A DNA stretch of 64,000 nucleotides from Lysinibacillus timonensis (GCF_900291985.1 NZ_LT985980.1:4114001-4178000), one strand, 5' to 3'; counted from the first letter of the stretch, positions 18,599-28,570 are shown. Numbers and translations are program-made. Notes: generated from the letters alone by a model not told the origin.

Positions 18599-19132
18599 AT
18601 GGATAGAAAAAGAAAACGCTCTATTACTCGTGGAATTATACTTGCGGTATTAGTTCTTGCAATTGGATATACAATATTCAGCTCTTTCACGAAGGAAAAA
18701 GTAGAAGTCCTTTCAAAAGGTGATAAAGCCCCTGACTTCGAACTTGTAGGATTAGATGGGAACACATATCGATTATCAGATTTTAAGGGAGAAGGTGTCT
18801 TCCTAAATTTCTGGGGAACTTGGTGTGAACCTTGTAAACGAGAAATGCCAGCGATGGATCGTCAATATGATGTATTTAAGGAACAAGGTGTACACTTATT
18901 AACAATTAATATTGCACAATCTGAATTTGAAGTGACGAACTTCTTAAATAATTTAGGGGTAGATTTCCCTACGGCAATTGATCATACGAAAAGTGTGATG
19001 ACTGCTTACAATATTAACCCTTTACCCACTTCTATCTTAATTAGTCCTGATGGTACTGTAAAAGATATTATTACTGGTGAAATGTCCGAGGCGAAAATCG
19101 CTAATTATATGGAGTCAATTAAGCCAGAATAG
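18599..19132 (+). CDS. resA: Thiol-disulfide oxidoreductase ResA
   Basis: A membrane-anchored thioredoxin-like protein that reduces the haem-binding cysteines of apocytochrome c outside the membrane. A basic N terminus and one membrane anchor (about residues 11-28) precede a thioredoxin fold with active site WCEPC (C76 and C79) after NFWGTW. The cis-proline segment NPLPTSILI is present. A strong GGGGGAGG precedes the ATG. It leads the resABC operon, with resB 11 bases downstream. The 177-residue length is typical. Confidence 0.95.
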   Translation: MDRKRKRSITRGIILAVLVLAIGYTIFSSFTKEKVEVLSKGDKAPDFELVGLDGNTYRLSDFKGEGVFLNFWGTWCEPCKREMPAMDRQYDVFKEQGVHLLTINIAQSEFEVTNFLNNLGVDFPTAIDHTKSVMTAYNINPLPTSILISPDGTVKDIITGEMSEAKIANYMESIKPE

Positions 19133-19143
19133 GAGTTTTAAAA

Positions 19144-20817
19144 ATGGAAAAAATCACTTGCGCTTGTGGTCATGAAAATCCGATTGGTACAAATCTTTGC
19201 GAAAAATGTGGCCGACCACTAACTGAAGAAGTAAAATCTCAAAAAGTATTAGATATGCGCTATGATGGTAGAGCTATTCGCTCTAAAACATACAATAAAT
19301 CTATCATTGATAAAGTATGGAATTTCTTCTCTAGCGTAAAAGTCGGTGTTTCATTAATTATTATTACTTTAGTTGTTGCATCGATTGGTACAATCTTTCC
19401 TCAAGAATTTTATGTATCAGCAGGAACAGAATTAGAAAGAGCCAAATACTATCAAGATAATTATGGCTCAATTGGTACCCTGTATTATGAATTAGGGTTA
19501 GCTGATTTATATAGTTCATGGTGGTTCATGGCGTTAGTAGGGATGTTAGGTATATCTATTATTGTCGCGAGTATCGACCGTGGTATTCCTTTACACAAGT
19601 CTTTAAAAAATCAACGCGTTAAACGTCACGAAAGCTTCATGCGTCGTCAACGATTGATTGCAGAAGGTCCTGTCACAGAAGGTGATACTTATAAAACCCT
19701 TAATTTATTAGAAGAGAAAATGAAAAAACAGGGGTATAAAGTACGGCTTGATGGAAACGCTTTACTTGCGGAAAAAGGAAGACTTGCTCGTTATGGCCCT
19801 TACATAAATCATGTAGGTTTAATTATTTTCTTAGTTGGTGTTATGCTTCATCAAATTCCTGGTATGTATGTAGATGATTCTCTTTGGATACGTGAAGGAG
19901 AGACACGTGCAATTCCAGGTATGGAAGGATATTTCTTGAAAAACGAACAGTTTATTTTTGAAACGCATGACAATGACCCAACAACAGCTCAAATCCAACA
20001 AGGCGTCAATGCCGTTGCGAAAAACTATCAAACAAATGTACAATTATTTAAGCAAGCGGAAAATGCACTGCCAGGACAAACGGATAATTTAGAACTTGTT
20101 CAAGATTATTCTATTCGAGTGAATCATCCTTTAAAACATGAAGGCTATGCTATCTATCAAATGGATTTCCGTCTAAATGAGTTAAAAGTCATGACATTCT
20201 CATTAACAAATCTAGAGACTGGTGACATACTTGGGGATGTTTCGATTGATTTAAGAAACCCTAAGCCAGAATATATAATCGATGACAATACAAAGGTAAA
20301 ATTAATGGGCTATTATCCGGACTTTTCTGGATTTAATGATGAGGGTGAGCCACAAACGGCAACACCAAATCCTAATAACCCAGCATTCATCTTTAATATG
20401 ATTACACCTGAGAAGCCAGAAGGAGAAATAAGCTTTGTTGCAATTCAACAAACGGTTCCCGCTGGTGAGAACACATATAAGATGGAGTTCTCAGGTGTCG
20501 AAACAGTCAATATGTCTGGTTTAACAATACGTAAAGATAATACAATTCCGATTTTATTTGTTGGTGGTATTATTTTCCTTTTAGGGTTAGCGATTGGATC
20601 TTATTTAAATCATCGCCGTATCTGGGTAGAGTTACTAGGGGATGGTGGACTGCGACTTGCTGCTCATACAAATAAAAACTGGTTTGGTATTAAAAAGGAT
20701 TTAGATGCGTTAACAACATATGCACATTTACCTCAATATATCGACCAACTAGATGCAGAAGGAAAAGATGCAGACGAAAAGGTAGAAAATAAAAAGGAAG
20801 GTGACAACACCTTATGA
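19144..20817 (+). CDS. resB: Cytochrome c maturation protein ResB
   Basis: A 557-residue component of the system II (Ccs) haem export and ligation complex. The N terminus is a zinc ribbon, [18 protein letters not shown], also found in B. subtilis ResB. Membrane segments lie near residues 67-90, 122-142, 226-242 and 470-492. The large outside domain lies between the third and fourth segments. It overlaps resC by 4 bases (ATGA). With ResC it delivers haem to cysteines reduced by ResA. Confidence 0.95.
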   Translation: MEKITCACGHENPIGTNLCEKCGRPLTEEVKSQKVLDMRYDGRAIRSKTYNKSIIDKVWNFFSSVKVGVSLIIITLVVASIGTIFPQEFYVSAGTELERAKYYQDNYGSIGTLYYELGLADLYSSWWFMALVGMLGISIIVASIDRGIPLHKSLKNQRVKRHESFMRRQRLIAEGPVTEGDTYKTLNLLEEKMKKQGYKVRLDGNALLAEKGRLARYGPYINHVGLIIFLVGVMLHQIPGMYVDDSLWIREGETRAIPGMEGYFLKNEQFIFETHDNDPTTAQIQQGVNAVAKNYQTNVQLFKQAENALPGQTDNLELVQDYSIRVNHPLKHEGYAIYQMDFRLNELKVMTFSLTNLETGDILGDVSIDLRNPKPEYIIDDNTKVKLMGYYPDFSGFNDEGEPQTATPNPNNPAFIFNMITPEKPEGEISFVAIQQTVPAGENTYKMEFSGVETVNMSGLTIRKDNTIPILFVGGIIFLLGLAIGSYLNHRRIWVELLGDGGLRLAAHTNKNWFGIKKDLDALTTYAHLPQYIDQLDAEGKDADEKVENKKEGDNTL

Positions 20818-22001
20818 GTTTAATTGATCTTAGTGGCAATTTGTTAGAAGCCGCGTTTATAGCATATTTAGTTGCTACATTATTAATTGGTGGTTCCATT
20901 AAGAGCAAAAATACTGATGGAGCTGACAAAAGAACAAATAAATGGGGATTCCTTGCAATCATCGTTACTATTATAGGATTCCTTGCCCACTTATCGTACT
21001 TTATTACTCGATGGATTTATTCGGGACATGCTCCAGTAAGTAACATGTTTGAGTTTACCACTGCGTTTGGTATGTTTTTAGTAGGGGCATTTATTTTAAT
21101 GTACTTTATCTATCGTGTAACTGCGCTTGGATTAGTTGCATTACCGATTGCATTATTAATCATCGGTTGGGCTGCAATGTTCCCACGTGAAGTAACACCG
21201 TTAGTACCATCGTTACAAAGTCATTGGTTAACAATTCACGTTATTACTGCAGCGCTGGGACAATCGATTTTAGCGATTAGTGCAGTAGCTGGTTTAATCT
21301 ATCTATTAAAAGAAGTAGATGTAAAGAAAAAAGGAAAAGAGCGCTTTTGGCTTGAAGCTGTCCTATTCTTCATCGTTATTATCATAGGTTACATAGCTGT
21401 AACAATTACATTTAGATCAATTGGCTATGAGGCGCAATTCACTTATATTGACAAAACGGGTATAGAACAACAAGCAATATATGATATGCCAGCCATTTTT
21501 GGTATGAACGAATCTACATTATTAACTGATGGTGTAATGGAACCATTAGTTGAGACGCCAGCAATAATTAATGCTCAAAAACTAACGACTGTTGTTTGGT
21601 CTTTAATTGTAGGGACTATTTTATATATTTTAATTCGGTTAATTACAAGAAGACGAATTGCTGCGATGTTACAGCCATTAGTTAAGAAAGTTAATACAAA
21701 TTTACTAGATGAAATAGGCTACCGCTCAGTTTTAATTGGTTTCCCTGTATTTTCATTAGGTGCTCTTGTATTTGCTATGATTTGGGCACAAGAAGCATGG
21801 GGTCGTTTCTGGGGTTGGGATCCAAAAGAAGTTTGGGCGCTTATAACATGGTTATTCTATGCTGCGTTTCTTCACCTTCGATTATCGAAAGGTTGGGAAG
21901 GTAGAAAAAGTGCTTGGTTAGCTTTAATTGGGTTCGCTATTATTATTTTCAACCTTGTAGTTGTTAACCTTGTTATTGCAGGTTTACACTCTTACGCATA
22001 A
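20814..22001 (+). CDS. resC: Cytochrome c maturation / haem-handling protein ResC
   Basis: A 395-residue CcsA-type multispan protein. It has the tryptophan-rich haem-handling motif [18 protein letters not shown] near residues 327-345, flanked by conserved histidines in membrane segments. About eight hydrophobic segments are visible. Translation is coupled to resB through the ATGA overlap. It completes the ResABC apparatus; a hairpin terminator and the resDE genes follow. Confidence 0.95.
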   Translation: MSLIDLSGNLLEAAFIAYLVATLLIGGSIKSKNTDGADKRTNKWGFLAIIVTIIGFLAHLSYFITRWIYSGHAPVSNMFEFTTAFGMFLVGAFILMYFIYRVTALGLVALPIALLIIGWAAMFPREVTPLVPSLQSHWLTIHVITAALGQSILAISAVAGLIYLLKEVDVKKKGKERFWLEAVLFFIVIIIGYIAVTITFRSIGYEAQFTYIDKTGIEQQAIYDMPAIFGMNESTLLTDGVMEPLVETPAIINAQKLTTVVWSLIVGTILYILIRLITRRRIAAMLQPLVKKVNTNLLDEIGYRSVLIGFPVFSLGALVFAMIWAQEAWGRFWGWDPKEVWALITWLFYAAFLHLRLSKGWEGRKSAWLALIGFAIIIFNLVVVNLVIAGLHSYA

Positions 22002-22014
22002 TAAAATAAGAATT

Positions 22015-22050
22015 AGAAAGTTCTTCTATTTTTAGAAGAGCTTTCTTTAT
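22015..22050 (+). terminator. Terminator between resC and resD
   Basis: AGAAAGTTCTTCTA pairs with TAGAAGAGCTTTCT (one mismatch) around a short T loop and is followed by TTTAT. It probably allows separate levels of resABC and resDE. Confidence 0.65.
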
Positions 22051-22153
22051 ATACTACAAAAACTCTCATATTTTGAAGTTTCAGTATATAATCTTTAATT
22101 TTTTTGTTGTAAATAGTACAATAATAGTAGAGAAGAATGAGAGGGGTAAACCT

Positions 22154-22870
22154 ATGACTGAGAATATTTCTATTTTAGTTGTAGATGATGAAGATCGCAT
22201 TCGTCGTTTATTAAAAATGTATTTAGAACGTGAAGGATATGAAGTAGAAGAAGCTGAAAACGGAGAAGTTGCTCTCTCAAAAGCCTTCGAGAAAGATTAT
22301 AGTTGTATTCTATTGGATATTATGATGCCCGAAAAAGATGGTCTTCAAGTATGTCAAGAATTACGAGAGAGAAAGACAACACCCATTATATTATTAACAG
22401 CTAAAGGTGAAGAAGCGAATCGTGTTCAAGGGTTTGAATTAGGCGCAGACGATTACATAGTAAAACCTTTTAGTCCTCGAGAAGTTGTATTACGTGTAAA
22501 AGCAATTTTACGTCGTTCGACAGTAATTTCGACTGTTTCAAATCCATCGAGCTCAAAAGACTTAGTTGTTTTTCCACATTTAACGATTGACCATGATGCA
22601 CACCGAGTTACTGCTGATGGTACAGAAGTTAACCTAACACCTAAAGAATATGAATTACTTTATTTTTTAGCAAAATCGCCTGATAAAGTATTTGACCGTG
22701 AACAGTTACTTAAAGAAGTTTGGCATTACGATTTCTTCGGTGATTTACGAACAGTTGATACACACGTGAAACGTCTACGTGAAAAACTAAATCGTGTTTC
22801 TGAAAATGCCGCTAAAATGATCGTAACGGTTTGGGGAGTTGGTTATAAATTTGAGGTAGTCAATGACTAG
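22154..22870 (+). CDS. resD: Response regulator ResD
   Basis: An OmpR-family regulator of aerobic and anaerobic respiration genes. The receiver domain has the acidic pair in VVDDED, phospho-acceptor D55 (LLDIMMP) and the Lys of DDYIVKPFSPRE. The C-terminal winged helix includes LTPKEYELLYFLA and DLRTVDTHVKRLREKL. The ATG at 22154 follows GAGAGGGG; the longer upstream frame has no ribosome site. It overlaps resE by 8 bases. The 238 residues match the family. Confidence 0.95.
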   Translation: MTENISILVVDDEDRIRRLLKMYLEREGYEVEEAENGEVALSKAFEKDYSCILLDIMMPEKDGLQVCQELRERKTTPIILLTAKGEEANRVQGFELGADDYIVKPFSPREVVLRVKAILRRSTVISTVSNPSSSKDLVVFPHLTIDHDAHRVTADGTEVNLTPKEYELLYFLAKSPDKVFDREQLLKEVWHYDFFGDLRTVDTHVKRLREKLNRVSENAAKMIVTVWGVGYKFEVVND

Positions 22871-24638
22871 AATATGGAATAGTATTGTCGGGAAGCTATG
22901 GGCAACCATATTGCTTCTCGTTTCATTTGTATTGTTTATCTTCACGGTGTTAATGCTCGAACTATTAGATAATTATCATAGAGAACAAGCAAGAGAATCG
23001 ATTAGCCAAACAGCCTCAACTATAGCTAGTATTGTAGATAATTATGATTTACCGGTGATTTCTAACGATATCATACAGGATTTATTAAGTGAGGATACGA
23101 ATGCGTTTATAGCATTAAATCCTTCGGAAGTCCAATCTGCTTTTCAAACAGGTATTAACCAAACGGAAATTCAGCAAAGTATTTTAAGCAATAATGCTTT
23201 CAATAATATTTATAAAACGGATCAGCCAATTATAGAAGAATTAATTTTACCTTCTCAAAAAGAAAAAGATAAGATGGAATCATATGTCGTTTTAGGATAT
23301 CCACTTAAAAGTGAAAACGAAAATCATGGTGCAATTTTTATTTATCAAAATCCAGATGCCATCCATAAGACGACCAATCAAACGACACAAATTGTATTTC
23401 TATCTGCTTTCATCGCCCTATTATTGACTACTTTCTTTGCATTTTTCTTATCAAATAAAATCACATTACCATTAAGAAAAATGCGAGAGCATGCATTTGA
23501 ATTGGCGAAGGGTAAATTCGATGAACAGTTACCATCTACTCAAAACGATGAGATTGGTCAACTGGCTGTTGCATTTAACCAAATGGGACGCCAATTAAAA
23601 AACCATTTAGAAGTAATCAATCAAGAAAAAGAACAACTTTCAAGTATCCTTACTTCTATGACAGATGCAGTTATTACATTTAACCGTGATCGTACGATTT
23701 TACTAAGTAACCCACCTGCAGAGCGCTTACTTCAAAAATGGTATTTGAACAAGGATAAGGATAGTGAAAGTCCAATTCCTGCAGCATTATATCATATGTT
23801 AGATCATGTGCTCGATTTTGAAGATAAAATAGAAGAAGATTTAGTCATCAATGGCTCCGATTATAGTTTAACAATAAGCCCATTAAAAAATAGTGGCCAG
23901 TCAATCCGCGGTGCAGTTGCGGTTATCCGTGATATGACTGAACAGAAACGGTTAGATAAATTACGTTCTGATTTTATTGCAAATGTTTCTCACGAGTTAC
24001 GTACACCAATTGCCATGTTGCAAGGATATTCTGAAGCAATTTTAGACGATGTGGTATCAACTGAAGAAGAACGTAATGAAATGATCAAAATAATTTATGA
24101 TGAATCACAACGAATGGGTAGACTTGTAACAGATCTGTTAGACCTAGCGAGGATGGAATCTGGTCATATGACACTATTCAAAGATAATTTGCCAATTGTC
24201 CATGTCGTTGAAAGGATTACGCAGAAATTTGCTCAAGTAGCAAAAGAGAAACATGTTCACCTTGATTTTGAAACAACATTTTCAGACGATGTAAATGTCG
24301 AGTTAGATGAAGATAGAATAGAACAAGTTTTAACGAATCTAATAGACAACGCAATTCGCCATACTCCTGATAATGGTAGTGTAACTGTCGGTCTCGAGGC
24401 TGTTCTGTCATATGCAAAAATTACCGTATCAGATACAGGAGAAGGGATTCCTCAAGATGATTTACCATTTGTATTCGAACGATTCTACAAAGCGGATAAG
24501 GCAAGAACTCGTTCAAAGGGTGGGACAGGTCTTGGTCTTGCTATTGCTAAAAACATCGTTGAAGCACATAAAGGGCACATTAAAGTCGAGAGCGAAGTAG
24601 GAAAAGGAACAACTTTCACTTTCTATTTACCATTATAA
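22863..24638 (+). CDS. resE: Sensor histidine kinase ResE
   Basis: A 591-residue membrane kinase for ResD. Order of parts: membrane segment about residues 11-31, extracytoplasmic sensor to about 170, second membrane segment about 176-196, HAMP about 197-248, PAS about 255-360, HisKA with H377 in NVSHELRTPIAML, and HATPase_c with N box NLIDNAIRHT, G1 DTGEGIP and G2 GGTGLGLAI. It overlaps resD by 8 bases and is followed by a strong terminator. Confidence 0.95.
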   Translation: MTRIWNSIVGKLWATILLLVSFVLFIFTVLMLELLDNYHREQARESISQTASTIASIVDNYDLPVISNDIIQDLLSEDTNAFIALNPSEVQSAFQTGINQTEIQQSILSNNAFNNIYKTDQPIIEELILPSQKEKDKMESYVVLGYPLKSENENHGAIFIYQNPDAIHKTTNQTTQIVFLSAFIALLLTTFFAFFLSNKITLPLRKMREHAFELAKGKFDEQLPSTQNDEIGQLAVAFNQMGRQLKNHLEVINQEKEQLSSILTSMTDAVITFNRDRTILLSNPPAERLLQKWYLNKDKDSESPIPAALYHMLDHVLDFEDKIEEDLVINGSDYSLTISPLKNSGQSIRGAVAVIRDMTEQKRLDKLRSDFIANVSHELRTPIAMLQGYSEAILDDVVSTEEERNEMIKIIYDESQRMGRLVTDLLDLARMESGHMTLFKDNLPIVHVVERITQKFAQVAKEKHVHLDFETTFSDDVNVELDEDRIEQVLTNLIDNAIRHTPDNGSVTVGLEAVLSYAKITVSDTGEGIPQDDLPFVFERFYKADKARTRSKGGTGLGLAIAKNIVEAHKGHIKVESEVGKGTTFTFYLPL

Positions 24639-24656
24639 GGATATCGATTACAATAG

Positions 24657-24684
24657 GCAGGGAATATTTATTTCCCTGCTTTTT
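24657..24684 (+). terminator. Terminator after resE
   Basis: GCAGGGAA pairs with TTCCCTGC around a loop of about 7 bases and is followed by TTTTT. Confidence 0.85.
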
Positions 24685-24803
24685 ATCCATTTCGAAACAA
24701 TTAGATTTTACATACATCAAACAGTTTATAGTTGGGAAACTTCTAAAAACTGAATTGTTTTTAAAATAAATGAATTGGTGAATTATGTTAAATATGATTG
24801 TGA

Positions 24804-24829
24804 CGAAACATTTTTTAATTTCATACGAC
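24804..24829 (+). promoter_or_regulatory. ECF-sigma-type promoter of sigX
   Basis: CGAAAC (24804-24809) and CGAC (24826-24829) are 16 bases apart, fitting the tGwAAC-N16-CGAC pattern of ECF sigma promoters. They lie just upstream of sigX, consistent with autoregulation as known for B. subtilis sigX. Confidence 0.6.
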
Positions 24830-24858
24830 AAATTAAGTAAGAATGGGAGTGGTTATGG

Positions 24859-25392
24859 ATGAAGGAATCCATTTTCCATCGGTTATATGATGCTTACCAC
24901 CAAGACGTATTTCAGTTTTTGATTTATTTAGTAAAGAATCGATCTGTTGCTGAAGATTTATCCCATGAGGTATATGTCAGAGTGTTAAAATCTTATGATC
25001 GCTTCGAAGGAAAAAGCTCTGAAAAAACGTGGCTTTTCGCAATCGCGAAAAATGTAGCGATAGATTATTTTCGTAAGAATGCAGTTCGTTCTGCCCGTAC
25101 CTTTGACGCATTTGACTGGGAAAAAACTCAACTAGTATCACCGAGTAAATCACCTGATGCTTATTTAGAATTAAGTGATGATTTACGTCAATTATTAGAA
25201 GCACTTGAAAAATGTACGGGCGACCAAAAAATGGTCATTGTGATGCGCTATTTTCAAGAACTATCTATTGCTGAAACAGCCGCTATTTTAAATTGGACAG
25301 AGGGGAAAGTTAAGACAACACAACATCGAGCAATTAAGCATCTACGAGACATACTAACTACAAATAACGAAAGGGAGGCGAATTCACTATGA
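24859..25392 (+). CDS. sigX: ECF sigma factor SigX
   Basis: A 177-residue extracytoplasmic-function sigma factor. Region 2 carries NRSVAEDLSHEVYVRVLKSY and the promoter-melting part KTWLFAIAKNVAIDYFR. Region 4 carries MRYFQELSIAETAAILNWTEGKVK. The ATG at 24859 follows GGGAGTGG. The place after resE and before an anti-sigma gene matches B. subtilis sigX, which controls cell-surface charge and cationic peptide resistance. An ECF-type promoter upstream implies autoregulation. The end overlaps rsiX by 4 bases. Confidence 0.92.
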   Translation: MKESIFHRLYDAYHQDVFQFLIYLVKNRSVAEDLSHEVYVRVLKSYDRFEGKSSEKTWLFAIAKNVAIDYFRKNAVRSARTFDAFDWEKTQLVSPSKSPDAYLELSDDLRQLLEALEKCTGDQKMVIVMRYFQELSIAETAAILNWTEGKVKTTQHRAIKHLRDILTTNNEREANSL

Positions 25393-26630
25393 GTCATGAA
25401 AAGTGGGATGAAAAAAACATAGAAGAACTATTATCAAGTGCTCCTAAAATAAAAGACACTCGATCAAAAGATGATATCCTACAAAGATTAAAAGATGACG
25501 GTCTGTTTGACGAAGAGCCTTCTGAAACATCTAAGGTCATTAAGAAGAAAAAGTTTAATTGGCTCCCTCCAATTATTTCAGTTGCAGCGTTAGTGTTGTT
25601 AGCAATTATGGTTCCTTCTCTTATGAAGCAGGTTAATAATGGTGGAAGCGAAGAGTCAGCAGCAAAAATAACTAATAGTGATGATGCTGCCGCCGAAATC
25701 AATATGTTTTCAAATTCAATTGATTCAAGAATGTCTGAAACAGAAATGAGCATTAGCTCTGATATAGGAAGTAGTACAAAAACAGCCGTATATCCTGAAG
25801 ATACCGAAGGATACACTATTTTCAGATTAGGCCTAGCAAGCGATGCTGCAGATAGTGTACCAGTAACAATCTTAATACCAAATGAGCAAGTAATGGAGGA
25901 TCTTGGTAAACCAAATCCGACTGAGGTGGAATTATATAATTATTACGCTCCATTGTTCGATGAAAGTGCAGTCGGTTTTGCAGACTTTCATCCATATGTA
26001 GGTGTTATATCAGAACAAGGGAACCAAGTGATTCATACATTACCTGAGGGTCATCCGTATGATATAGCTTCAGCAACGATTGCAGCATATGAAGCTTCGA
26101 TTTTGGATACGTTCCCTTCCTATGAAGAAGCAGTGTTTTTAAATGAGGATGGTAATCCTATTACATTCGATCAAGAAGGTGTACCAAGACAACCGTTAGA
26201 TTTGCATGGGGAAAAATCTAAAAATAGCTATTTTTTACATGTTCAGTCGGATGGAACTGAATATTTAGTACCGAATTTTAGAAATGCTGAAACATATTCG
26301 ACGGTCGAAGAAGCACTTGAATCCATGAAAGTGGAAATTAATGATATTTATAAGTCGGTAATATTACCTGATGTTGACTATACAATTTCTGTCGAAGGAG
26401 AAACTGTGACAGTAGAGTTTGTATCGCAAGTAGATTTACTAAACTACGACCAAGTGGATGCAATGCAAATGATTGAAGGGATATTACTAACTGCTGCAAG
26501 CTTTGATATGTCTGTTCAGTTTGAAAATGTTGTACAAACAGATTGGAATGGCTTTAACTTCACAAACCCATTACCAATCCCTGTCGGTGCGAACAAACTT
26601 CCTTTTATTTACCCAATAAAAGATATGTAA
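25389..26630 (+). CDS. rsiX: Anti-sigma factor RsiX
   Basis: A 413-residue single-span protein, translationally coupled to sigX. The cytoplasmic N terminus (MSHEKWDEKNIEELLSSAP) resembles B. subtilis RsiX and would bind SigX. One membrane helix lies at about residues 57-78. The large extracellular domain starts with a Ser/Asp/Glu-rich stretch. The C-terminal part has a GerMN-like look (DVDYTISVEGETVTVEF), which is a guess. A terminator follows directly. Confidence 0.88.
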   Translation: MSHEKWDEKNIEELLSSAPKIKDTRSKDDILQRLKDDGLFDEEPSETSKVIKKKKFNWLPPIISVAALVLLAIMVPSLMKQVNNGGSEESAAKITNSDDAAAEINMFSNSIDSRMSETEMSISSDIGSSTKTAVYPEDTEGYTIFRLGLASDAADSVPVTILIPNEQVMEDLGKPNPTEVELYNYYAPLFDESAVGFADFHPYVGVISEQGNQVIHTLPEGHPYDIASATIAAYEASILDTFPSYEEAVFLNEDGNPITFDQEGVPRQPLDLHGEKSKNSYFLHVQSDGTEYLVPNFRNAETYSTVEEALESMKVEINDIYKSVILPDVDYTISVEGETVTVEFVSQVDLLNYDQVDAMQMIEGILLTAASFDMSVQFENVVQTDWNGFNFTNPLPIPVGANKLPFIYPIKDM

Positions 26631-26652
26631 TGTGTGTTGATGAGCTTTTCGA

Positions 26653-26678
26653 GGAACCCGCTTTTTAGTGGGTTCTTT
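26653..26678 (+). terminator. Terminator after rsiX
   Basis: GAACCCGCT pairs with AGTGGGTTC (one G-U pair) around a T loop and is followed by TTTTG. Confidence 0.8.
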
Positions 26679-26713
26679 TGTGTTTTTAGAGTTAATTTCT
26701 TTCTTACGTGTAC

Positions 26714-27320
26714 AAGACAAACCGGATAGGAATAAAGCTAAAAATGTCTAATAGAAGCGCTCTACGGGACAAACCGAATGGAAATTGAGGGGAAAATGTT
26801 TAATAGAAGCGTTCTACGGGACAAACCGAATGGGGATATAGCCCAAAATGTCTAATAGAAGCGTTCTACGGGACAAACCGAATGGGGATAATGCCTAAAG
26901 TGTCTAATAGAAGCGCTCTACGGGACAAAACGGATAGGGATAAAGCCTATAATGTCTAATAGAAGCGCTCTACGGGACAAAACGAATGGGGATAAATCCC
27001 AAAATGTCTAATAGAAGCGTTCTACGGGACAAACCGAATGGGGATAAAGCCCAAAATGTCTAATAGAAGCGCTCTACGGGACAAAACGAATGGGGATAAT
27101 GCCTAAAATGTCTAATAGAAGCGCTCTACGGGACAAACCGAATGGGGATAAATCCCAAAATGTCTAATAGAAGCGCTCTACGGGACAACCGAATGGGGAT
27201 AATGCCTAAAGTGTCTAATAGAAGCGCTCTACGGGACAAAACGAATGGGGATAAAGCCTATAATGTCTAATAGAAGCGCTCTACGGGACAAACCGAATGG
27301 GAATAAAGCCAGAAATGTCT
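26714..27320. repeat. 52-nt tandem repeat array, 11.7 copies
   Basis: Consecutive units start at 26714, 26766, 26818, 26870, 26922, 26974, 27026, 27078, 27130, 27182, 27233 and 27285. All are 52 bases except the tenth (51). The last is cut after about 36 bases. The core GGGACAAAcCGAATGGGGAT and TCTAATAGAAGCGCTCTAC are nearly invariant; the 13-15 bases between them vary among a few recurring forms. The period is not a multiple of three and no gene spans it. It lies between the rsiX terminator and the ribU promoter. Confidence 0.95.
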
Positions 27321-27443
27321 CGTATAGCATATTGTACAATAGCCCTGTGCAGTCAAATGCAATAAGTACCATCAATCCACTCCCTAGGCTTAACCCACCC
27401 ATAATACTATTAATCTCCCAACCATTGAATACAAGCAACAATC
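27321..27443. other. Intergenic stretch between repeat array and ribU promoter
   Basis: About 120 bases with no recognised gene, hairpin or motif. The overlapping open frames on both strands here run on from the repeat array and have no ribosome sites. Confidence 0.5.
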
Positions 27444-27472
27444 TTTACAGAAACTTAGAAACAAGATATAAT
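27444..27472 (+). promoter_or_regulatory. Sigma-A-type promoter of ribU
   Basis: TTTACA and TATAAT with a 17-base spacer, about 25 bases upstream of the FMN aptamer. Confidence 0.75.
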
Positions 27473-27498
27473 GAAGTCAAAATAAAATTAAATATGAT

Positions 27499-27668
27499 TC
27501 ATCTTCGGGGCAGGGTGAAATTCCCGATCGGCGGTAATAGAAGCGTGCAATTCTGACCATTCTCTTGGAGGAATATGCAATATCACTTCTTCAGCCCGCG
27601 AGCTCTAGTATGAGCAGGATTTGGTGCGATTCCAAAGCCGACAGTATAGTCTGGATGGGAGAAGGTGA
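27499..27668 (+). promoter_or_regulatory. FMN riboswitch (RFN element)
   Basis: The aptamer is recognised by its conserved segments in order: ATCTTCGGGGCAGGGTGAAA, TTCCCGATCGGCGGT, AGCCCGCGAGC, GCAGGATTTGGTGCGATTCC, AAAGCCGACAGTATAGTCTG and GGATGGGAGAAGGTGA. FMN binding represses the downstream gene, here ribU, so riboflavin import is shut off when FMN is abundant. Confidence 0.95.
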
Positions 27669-27706
27669 AGGTACGGTCGTCTTTCGTGTACAAAATGAAA
27701 GAAAAC

Positions 27707-27866
27707 TGTACGTTAAGTATCGTTTTGTCATTTTTAGCCACAAAACCATGCTTATTTAAGCATGTCTAACTACTAGTTAGGGATCTTTTAACGTACAATT
27801 TCTTCGAATAGACGTTTATTTACTATACCTATTCTCCCTTATGCGCATCATTGCATAAGGGTTTTT
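27707..27866 (+). terminator. FMN riboswitch expression platform and terminator
   Basis: TGTACGTTAA (27707-27716) is perfectly complementary to TTAACGTACA (27788-27797) and encloses an 8-bp hairpin CATGCTTA/TAAGCATG. Further on, CCCTTATGC and GCATAAGGG (27836-27861) form a terminator followed by TTTTT, 70 bases before ribU. The alternative pairings are the likely on/off switch. Confidence 0.7.
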
Positions 27867-27936
27867 CATTTTAATAAACGAAAACGAATCTGTCCTTTCT
27901 TCTTGCGAGTTGAATCAGCAAAGAGGAGAGATATCT

Positions 27937-28521
27937 ATGCGTAATCAAAATATGAAGTTACGTTCATTCGTCACAATTGGAATGTTAAGTAGCATTGCAT
28001 TTTTATTAATGCTTATTAAATTCCCGCTACCATGGTTCCCGGTGTTCTTACAAATTGATTTTAGCGATGTACCACCGTTAATAGCTGCAATTACAATGGG
28101 GCCAGTGGCTGGTATTCTAGTAGAATTCTTTAAAAACTTATTAGATTGGATCTTCTCAGGTGCACCGACAGGTATACCGGTAGGACATATGGCTAACTTT
28201 GCAACGGGTATTTTATTTATTTTACCTGTTTATTATATTTATAAAAAATATACATCAATCAAAGGGCTAGTATCTGGTTTAGTCATTGGTACTATTGTAA
28301 TGTCAGTTGGTATGAGTATATTAAATTATATCGCTTTCCTTCCTATGTACACATACTTACTAGGATGGGGTAATTTTGATATGAAAGAAACAATTATTTT
28401 AGGAATATTACCATTTAATATTATTAAGGGAATACTATTAATGTCCGTTGCTTTAGTTTTATTCCGTACAATGAAAAAATGGATTGAAAACCAAAGAGCT
28501 CAATATTTATTCCAAAAATAA
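27937..28521 (+). CDS. ribU: Riboflavin ECF transporter S component RibU
   Basis: A 194-residue membrane substrate-binding subunit that needs the shared EcfA-EcfA'-EcfT module encoded elsewhere. It has six hydrophobic segments. Family features include FPLPWFPVFLQIDFSDVPPL in the first loop and the conserved GPVAGILVEFFKN. The ATG at 27937 follows AAGAGGAGAG. Placement right behind an FMN riboswitch confirms riboflavin as the substrate. A terminator follows at 28537. Confidence 0.94.
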   Translation: MRNQNMKLRSFVTIGMLSSIAFLLMLIKFPLPWFPVFLQIDFSDVPPLIAAITMGPVAGILVEFFKNLLDWIFSGAPTGIPVGHMANFATGILFILPVYYIYKKYTSIKGLVSGLVIGTIVMSVGMSILNYIAFLPMYTYLLGWGNFDMKETIILGILPFNIIKGILLMSVALVLFRTMKKWIENQRAQYLFQK

Positions 28522-28536
28522 AAATATTTACATTTC

Positions 28537-28570
28537 AAAAGGTCGGCCCATAAAAGGGACGACCTTTTTT
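28537..28570 (+). terminator. Terminator after ribU
   Basis: AAAGGTCG pairs with CGACCTTT, with an inner CCC/GGG pairing, and is followed by TTTT. Confidence 0.8.

Noticed and set aside
26714-27320. CRISPR-like array
   Set aside because: The units are repeated over their whole length; the short variable part recurs in a few versions rather than being unique spacers, and no cas gene is near.
27229-27556. Open frames on both strands across the end of the repeat array
   Set aside because: They are built from repeat units, have no ribosome sites, and one runs into the FMN aptamer.
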